Assembly: GCA_022041995.1 (NCBI GenBank)
Contig: CP074386.1
Location: 372,001-436,000 of the forward strand
From: Cupriavidus necator
GTDB lineage: Bacteria > Pseudomonadota > Gammaproteobacteria > Burkholderiales > Burkholderiaceae
Direction of reading: 5' to 3'
DNA: 64,000 nucleotides
The notes beneath the pieces are model-generated. The model saw nothing but the letters and a program-made list of their open reading frames with translations, was not told the origin of the DNA and made no database searches. Position 1 is the first letter of the stretch. The number at the start of each line of letters is the position of its first letter. Below, piece after piece: positions 59,256 through 64,000 of the stretch. The position numbers and the translations under genes were made by a program.

Positions 59256-62240
59256 ATGCCCCAAATCCACGATACCGCCTATCCGATGCTGCCGGCTGAG
59301 TTTACCGCTGCCGAACTCGACGCTGTGTTCACGCCGACACCGACCGAGATCCGCTTCGCGCGCAGCCAGTCCCGTCGCACCTCAACGACTGTCCTGATTC
59401 TCGTGCAGCTCAAACTGCTGCAGCGCCTTGGCTACTTCCCCATGCTGGTTGACGTGCCACCTATCGTGATCGATCACGTGCGCGCAGCACTGCGAACCTC
59501 TGCCCTGCCCCGCGCAACCGTCAAGCGCTACGATGCCTCTGGCACCCGCTCCCGCCATCAGAAGTTGCTACGCGGGTATCTCCACATTCGGCCGGTCGAC
59601 GCCAACACGCTGAAATGGCTGGAGACGCTCGCAACCGATGCAGCGCACACCAAGGTCGAATTGCCCGACATCATCAACGTGTTGATTGAAGAGCTGATCC
59701 GGCTACGGTGCGAACTGCCCCCATTAGCCAGCCTTCACCGAATGGCCACCCAGGCCCGCAGCCGATGCAATGAAGCCATCTATCGTGCGATCGCTGACGC
59801 GCTCGATGGCTCGCAGATCGCTCGGATTGAGGCGTTGTTTAGCGGTCAGGGCGATCAATCTGGTTGGGACCAGCTCAAGCGCGAGCCCAAGCGCCCCGCC
59901 GCACGCGAAATCGCAAGCTTCCTCAAACACATCCAGTCCCTGCGAGCCCTGGCCGACGGTCTTCCACAGGCACCAGCGTTGCTTTCCGTGTCCAAACGCA
60001 CGCAACTGGTGACGGAGGCCCGGGCGCTTGACATTGCTGAGCTTAAGTCGCTCAAGCCAGCCAAACGATTCGCTTTAGCAGTGCTCTTTATTCATGCGCA
60101 GTTGCAGAAGGCGCTCGACGATGTGGCCGATATCTTCATCAAGGTCATGCGCAAGCTCGAGGGCCTCGCCCGGACCCGACTGCAACAATATCAGCTCGCA
60201 CATGCCGACTCCTTGGAAGACCTCGTCAGCCAGTTCCGTGATGTGCTGCAGGTTCTCGAGGATGACGGCATTGCCGATATCTTCCGGCTGGATAAGGTGC
60301 GTGAGGTCCTCGGTAACGATGCAGCAGGTGCGCTTGCCCGCTGCAATGAGCATATCGCGTACGCTGGCAACTTCGATCTTCCATTCATGCTCGCGCCATA
60401 CCGCCAGCAGCGCTCCCTGCTCTTTCAGTGCCTTGAGGTCTTGCCGCTCAGATCCAGTTCGCAGGACAAGACGGTCTTGGTGGCGCTGGCCTGGATACAG
60501 GGCTTCCGGGCCTCGCACCGCGAACATTTGCACCTTACGGACGACGATCTACTGAACCTTCCGCTCGACTGGCTCCCAGCCAAGTGGGAGAAAGCCATCT
60601 TTCCGGACAGCCGGAGTAGTCGTCTGCTCCATCGCAGATACTTTGAGCTTTGCGTGTTCGATCAGGTCATGCGTGAACTGAGCTCGGGTGACCTTTACGT
60701 GGAGGGCAGCGACCGCTTTGACGATTTTCGCCTCCATCAGGTATCCGAGGAGGTGTTCGAACGGGAGTTACCGCATTACTGTGACATCGTGGGCCTACCA
60801 ACGGATGGCAAGAGCTTCGTCAAAACATTGTCGGACAAACTGAGCACAGCCCTCGACGAGGTGGATGCCAACTTCCCCGAGAACGACGGCATCGAGTTTG
60901 GCGAACAGGGGCTGATCATCCACCGGCCCGGCAAGGCGCCAGACCCGCCCAACATGATGCTGATCGACCAGGCCATCACCGCATCGATGCCGCAGATCAG
61001 CATCCTTGACGTACTGACCGAAACGGAGCAATGGCTCAATCTGCATAGACTGTTCGGTCCATTGTCCGGCTTCGATGCCAAGCTCGATGACCCTCGCAAG
61101 CGAGTTATCTGCACGCTGTTTTGCTACGGCTGCAATCTGGGGCCGAGCCAAACGGCTCGGTCCGTTAAGGGGTTAAGCCGCAAGCAAATTGCGTGGCTGA
61201 ACCTGCGTCACGTCACGGAGGAACGGCTCGACAAAGCCATCGTAAAGGTCATCAACGCATACAATCAGTTCGCGCTACCGAAATACTGGGGCAGTGGCAA
61301 ACGCGCGTCCGCGGATGGAACAAAATGGACGCTGTATGAGCAGAATTTGCTGTCGGAGTATCACATCCGTTATGGCGGGTATGGTGGGATAGGCTACTAC
61401 CATGTCTCCGACATGTACATCGCGCTCTTCAGCAACTTCATTCCGTGCGGTGTGCATGAGGCGGTGTACATCCTGGACGGCCTCATCAAAAATGGCTCTG
61501 AGATTCAGCCGGATACCATTCACGGTGACACTCAGGCGCAGAGCGGGCCGGTGTTTGGTCTGTCCTACCTGCTGAGCATCAACCTAATGCCGCGCATGCG
61601 GAATATCAAGGACTTGGTGCTATACAAGGCGGACCGGCGCCGACGATACGACCATATCGAGCGCCTGTGCCGCCAGTCCGTCGACTGGGACCTGATCCAA
61701 CGACACTACCCTGACATGATGCGGGTTGCCGTCTCGATCAAGGCCGGCAAGATGACACCGTCGACCATCCTGCGCCGGCTCGGTTCGGAGAGCACGAAGA
61801 ACAAGCTTTACTTCGCCTTCCGGGAACTCGGCCGCGTTATCCGCACGCTGTTCTTGCTGAAGTACCTGAACGACCCGGAGCTCCGGCGCACTATTCACGC
61901 CGCGACCAACAAGAGCGAGCAATTCAATGACTTCGCGCAGTGGTTGATGTTTGGTGGCGACGGGATCATCGCCGAAAATCTACGACACGAACAACGCAAG
62001 GTGATCAAGTACAACCAGTTGGTTGCCAACATGGTCATCCTCCACAACGTTCAGTGGATGTCGCGCAAGCTCAAGGATTTGCAGGAGCGCGGGCACCCGG
62101 TGAATGCCGAAGTCCTCAAGGCGTTGTCGCCTTATCGGCGCGAGCACATCAATCGGTTCGGCGATTACCTGCTCGACCTGCAGCGGCGCGTGCCGCCACT
62201 CGATCCATCGATCGATTTCGCATTCAAATCAGCAGCTTAG
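59256..62240 (+). CDS. tnpA: Tn3-family transposase
   Basis: A 994-residue TnpA, the usual length for the family. The family-type start is MPQIHDTAYPML. Catalytic DDE candidates are in RASADGTKW (D), YYHVSDMYIA (D) and NKSEQFNDFAQW (E), and the end carries the signature YNQLVANMVILHNV and YRREHINRFGDYLLD. The ATG at 59256 directly follows the ISAzo13 end and its TAA, so the native promoter and the usual ribosome-site spacing (AAGG abuts the ATG) have been lost. No resolvase and no terminal repeats were recognised nearby, so the transposon is a remnant with an intact coding frame. Confidence 0.92.
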   Translation: MPQIHDTAYPMLPAEFTAAELDAVFTPTPTEIRFARSQSRRTSTTVLILVQLKLLQRLGYFPMLVDVPPIVIDHVRAALRTSALPRATVKRYDASGTRSRHQKLLRGYLHIRPVDANTLKWLETLATDAAHTKVELPDIINVLIEELIRLRCELPPLASLHRMATQARSRCNEAIYRAIADALDGSQIARIEALFSGQGDQSGWDQLKREPKRPAAREIASFLKHIQSLRALADGLPQAPALLSVSKRTQLVTEARALDIAELKSLKPAKRFALAVLFIHAQLQKALDDVADIFIKVMRKLEGLARTRLQQYQLAHADSLEDLVSQFRDVLQVLEDDGIADIFRLDKVREVLGNDAAGALARCNEHIAYAGNFDLPFMLAPYRQQRSLLFQCLEVLPLRSSSQDKTVLVALAWIQGFRASHREHLHLTDDDLLNLPLDWLPAKWEKAIFPDSRSSRLLHRRYFELCVFDQVMRELSSGDLYVEGSDRFDDFRLHQVSEEVFERELPHYCDIVGLPTDGKSFVKTLSDKLSTALDEVDANFPENDGIEFGEQGLIIHRPGKAPDPPNMMLIDQAITASMPQISILDVLTETEQWLNLHRLFGPLSGFDAKLDDPRKRVICTLFCYGCNLGPSQTARSVKGLSRKQIAWLNLRHVTEERLDKAIVKVINAYNQFALPKYWGSGKRASADGTKWTLYEQNLLSEYHIRYGGYGGIGYYHVSDMYIALFSNFIPCGVHEAVYILDGLIKNGSEIQPDTIHGDTQAQSGPVFGLSYLLSINLMPRMRNIKDLVLYKADRRRRYDHIERLCRQSVDWDLIQRHYPDMMRVAVSIKAGKMTPSTILRRLGSESTKNKLYFAFRELGRVIRTLFLLKYLNDPELRRTIHAATNKSEQFNDFAQWLMFGGDGIIAENLRHEQRKVIKYNQLVANMVILHNVQWMSRKLKDLQERGHPVNAEVLKALSPYRREHINRFGDYLLDLQRRVPPLDPSIDFAFKSAA

Positions 62241-62434
62241 CGGAGATGTGGCGGATTTTTTGCGAATCCCGGTCAACCCTCACCAACCGCCCGACGCCGC
62301 GCGTTCAACGCGGCGCGGAAGGGCTCATGCCAATCGACGTGCAGCGACGTTCGCGGCGGCGCCAGCGTTGCCGCGAGCTAGGGTCGGGATCCATGGCGCC
62401 TCCTGAGAGAATGGGTTAGGGCAAGGGGTGCCGC
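62241..62434. other. Intergenic, no gene recognised
   Basis: Nothing supportable. Contains the short inverted repeat CGCCGCGCG/CGCGGCGCG near 62295-62318. Confidence 0.4.
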
Positions 62435-63855
62435 TCAGAATTCCGCATGCAAGCGCACGCCAAAGAATTTGGCGGGGCCACGGTCCCGGTTGTAGCCTGG
62501 ATTGCGGATGTACTGGAAATCCGGGCTGATACTGAAGGCCTTCAGCAGTTGCAGGCTGTAGTAGATTTCCAGCACCTGCTCGGGCCCATAGCGCAAGGCA
62601 CCGTCGCCCAGGAAGGCCCCCAGACCGCCGGCAGCCAGATAGTCCCGATGCGGGGACCGCAGCATGTTCACCGCCACGGCCACCCCGAGTTCGTCATTGG
62701 GTCGTCCCCACGCCTTTCCTTTGAGCGTGCCACCGCCGGCGACCTGCTTGCCGATCTCGGTAAAGGCATAGGTCTCGGTCTTGTCATCTGACATGTTCGC
62801 GCGGAAGAACACGCCCAGCGCATCGTTGACTTCCTGCAGCAACGTCACGCCGATGCCCATCTTGGCATGCTCGGCCCGCACGTCGGCCACATCTGGCGTC
62901 ACGCCGTTGGCGCGGCCGAACGCCAGCGCGTCGCTGAACTTGCCCATCCTGGCCTTGTTGCGCCAAAGCAGAAGGCGCGCCTGCCCGGGGCGGCCAGCCA
63001 GGCTGTATCGCTTCTCCAGCTCGAGCATGTCCCCGTAGTGTTCAAACATCCGGGTATCGAGTTCGAGGCCGTTGGATTCCTGCGGCTGCAGAAAGCGCCC
63101 GATCCGTGCCGACCAGCTATCGCCAATGTACTCCAGCGATACGCCCCAGTTGTAGCCGCGTGCGTCGGCCGGATAGTCAAACGAACCATGCGTTAGAGAA
63201 GACCAGTTCATGAACTGGGTGCGCGGGTCGGAACCATAGGGGTTCACATCAAAGACATCCAGCACGCCAAAGTTGCCGGCGGTCAGCACGACGCGCTGCT
63301 GGTCCACAGTCCGCGCGAACTGGTTGAAGTCGGCCTCGAGCTTCTCTTCCCCACCACCGAGGCCCAGGTCTGGCGCACGAACGCGCGGGCGCGATAGAAA
63401 GTGGGATTCGTACCCGACGACTTGGCCAGCTCCCCGTTGCTCAGACCGCCCAGACCATGCAGGCCGGAAAATGGCACACCCTGCGAGACCTCGGGGTTGA
63501 AGTGGAACTCCGCGCCTTGCCAAAGACGCAGCCCGAGATCGAGCGTGCTGGTGAACGAATAGCTCTTGGCGCGTTCCGTGCCAAGGCTGTGTTCCCCAGA
63601 ATAGGCGGCACCAAAGGACGGCTTGCGCTGCCAGATATACGTGGCCTGCCCGTGAAACGCAAAAATGTCTTCAGCCGGGTTGGCGGCCTGAGTCATACCA
63701 ACCGTGTCACCGGCGTCCTGGGCGGCATGCACCGACGTCAGGCCCAGGGCGAAGAATGGCCCAAGGATCGCCATGCGCAGACGGCGTGGCCAACCGCTAC
63801 CCTTCAAAAAGGTCAGGGCAGCCAAGGCAAGCTGAAGATAGGTAACAAACGACAT
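62435..63855 (-). pseudogene. OprB-type carbohydrate-selective porin, frameshifted
   Basis: Start ATG 63855 with a GGAGGG site. A signal peptide is visible (MAILGPFFALGLTSVHA before AQDAGD). Mature beta-barrel segments include HGQATYIWQRKPSF, LDLGLRLWQGAEFHFNPE and, after the break, YNWGVSLEYIGDSWSARIGRF, ending in the outer-membrane C-terminal Phe (LHAEF). The frame changes by one base near 63372 (RQTWASVV where RQTWGLGGGEEKLE is expected), so the first frame stops at 63283. Otherwise full length (about 470 residues). A sequencing error is possible. Confidence 0.8.
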
Positions 63856-64000
63856 GAACCCTCCCTCACGCGTTCTTCTATAGGCGCGCGTAGGCACTGC
63901 GCGACGGTGCACGAAAACCAAGGCGCGGGCGGACTTCGCCCAGCACTGATTTTTCAGGTGCAGGTCACAAACGAGAAACCGGGAGATGGCCGCGCGGAGA
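63856..64000. other. Upstream region of the porin gene
   Basis: No gene seen. It holds the porin ribosome site; no promoter is confidently recognised. Confidence 0.4.

Noticed and set aside
59256..62434. Complete Tn3 transposon
   Set aside because: No resolvase, res site or 38-bp-type terminal repeats were recognised on either side; only the transposase gene is supported.

Overview
This is a GC-rich, accessory, insertion-sequence-saturated stretch of a plant- or eukaryote-associated beta-proteobacterium, most likely Burkholderiaceae (Ralstonia- or Mycetohabitans-like). That placement is inferred from SKWP-repeat and XopAI-like type III effectors, perfect plant-inducible promoter (PIP/hrpII) boxes, an OprB-type porin and the mix of IS families. 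No housekeeping gene, rRNA, tRNA or CRISPR array was recognised. KfrA-like and H-NS-like remnants and a ParA-type ATPase suggest plasmid or island DNA.

Layout: 1-8.1 kb is a scrap yard: a 5'-truncated SWIM zinc-finger gene, broken ISL3, IS3 and IS6 pieces, an intact IS4 element with visible ends, and one intact AAA ATPase gene behind a large palindrome and bracketed by a 53-bp inverted repeat. 8.1-19.4 kb carries IS630 and effector unit A on the minus strand: a XopAI/HopO1-like ADP-ribosyltransferase gene behind a PIP box, then a 2929-codon SKWP effector gene. 19.4-26.6 kb is IS630 followed by a three-level nest: an IS4/Tn5-like transposase split by a group II intron whose reverse transcriptase is itself split by a large-serine-recombinase element. 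26.6-31.4 kb holds KfrA/H-NS remnants, a two-gene AlbA_2/ParA operon with a clear terminator, an IS701 remnant and a small ORF. 31.2-57.9 kb is one very large inverted duplication: effector units B (plus strand) and C (minus strand), each with its own IS256, face each other across two back-to-back IS630 elements near 43.4 kb; IS1182 has landed in unit C. 57.9-64 kb has ISAzo13, a Tn3-family transposase and a frameshifted OprB porin.

The common thread is one effector unit (PIP box, XopAI-like gene, SKWP gene) present three times. The PIP box, its 32-nt spacing and the -10 hexamer are kept in all three copies, but every XopAI-like gene carries the same two C-terminal frameshifts. The SKWP genes have 18, 9 and 15 SKW repeats, and each has lost the in-frame C-terminal OTU-like domain in a different way. 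The SKWP protein shows a long helical repeat array, a DxDGD motif recalling double-psi beta-barrel polymerases, two RelA/SpoT-like modules and a possible cysteine-protease end. This is the most interesting biology in the window, and the domain calls beyond the SKWP repeats are inference.
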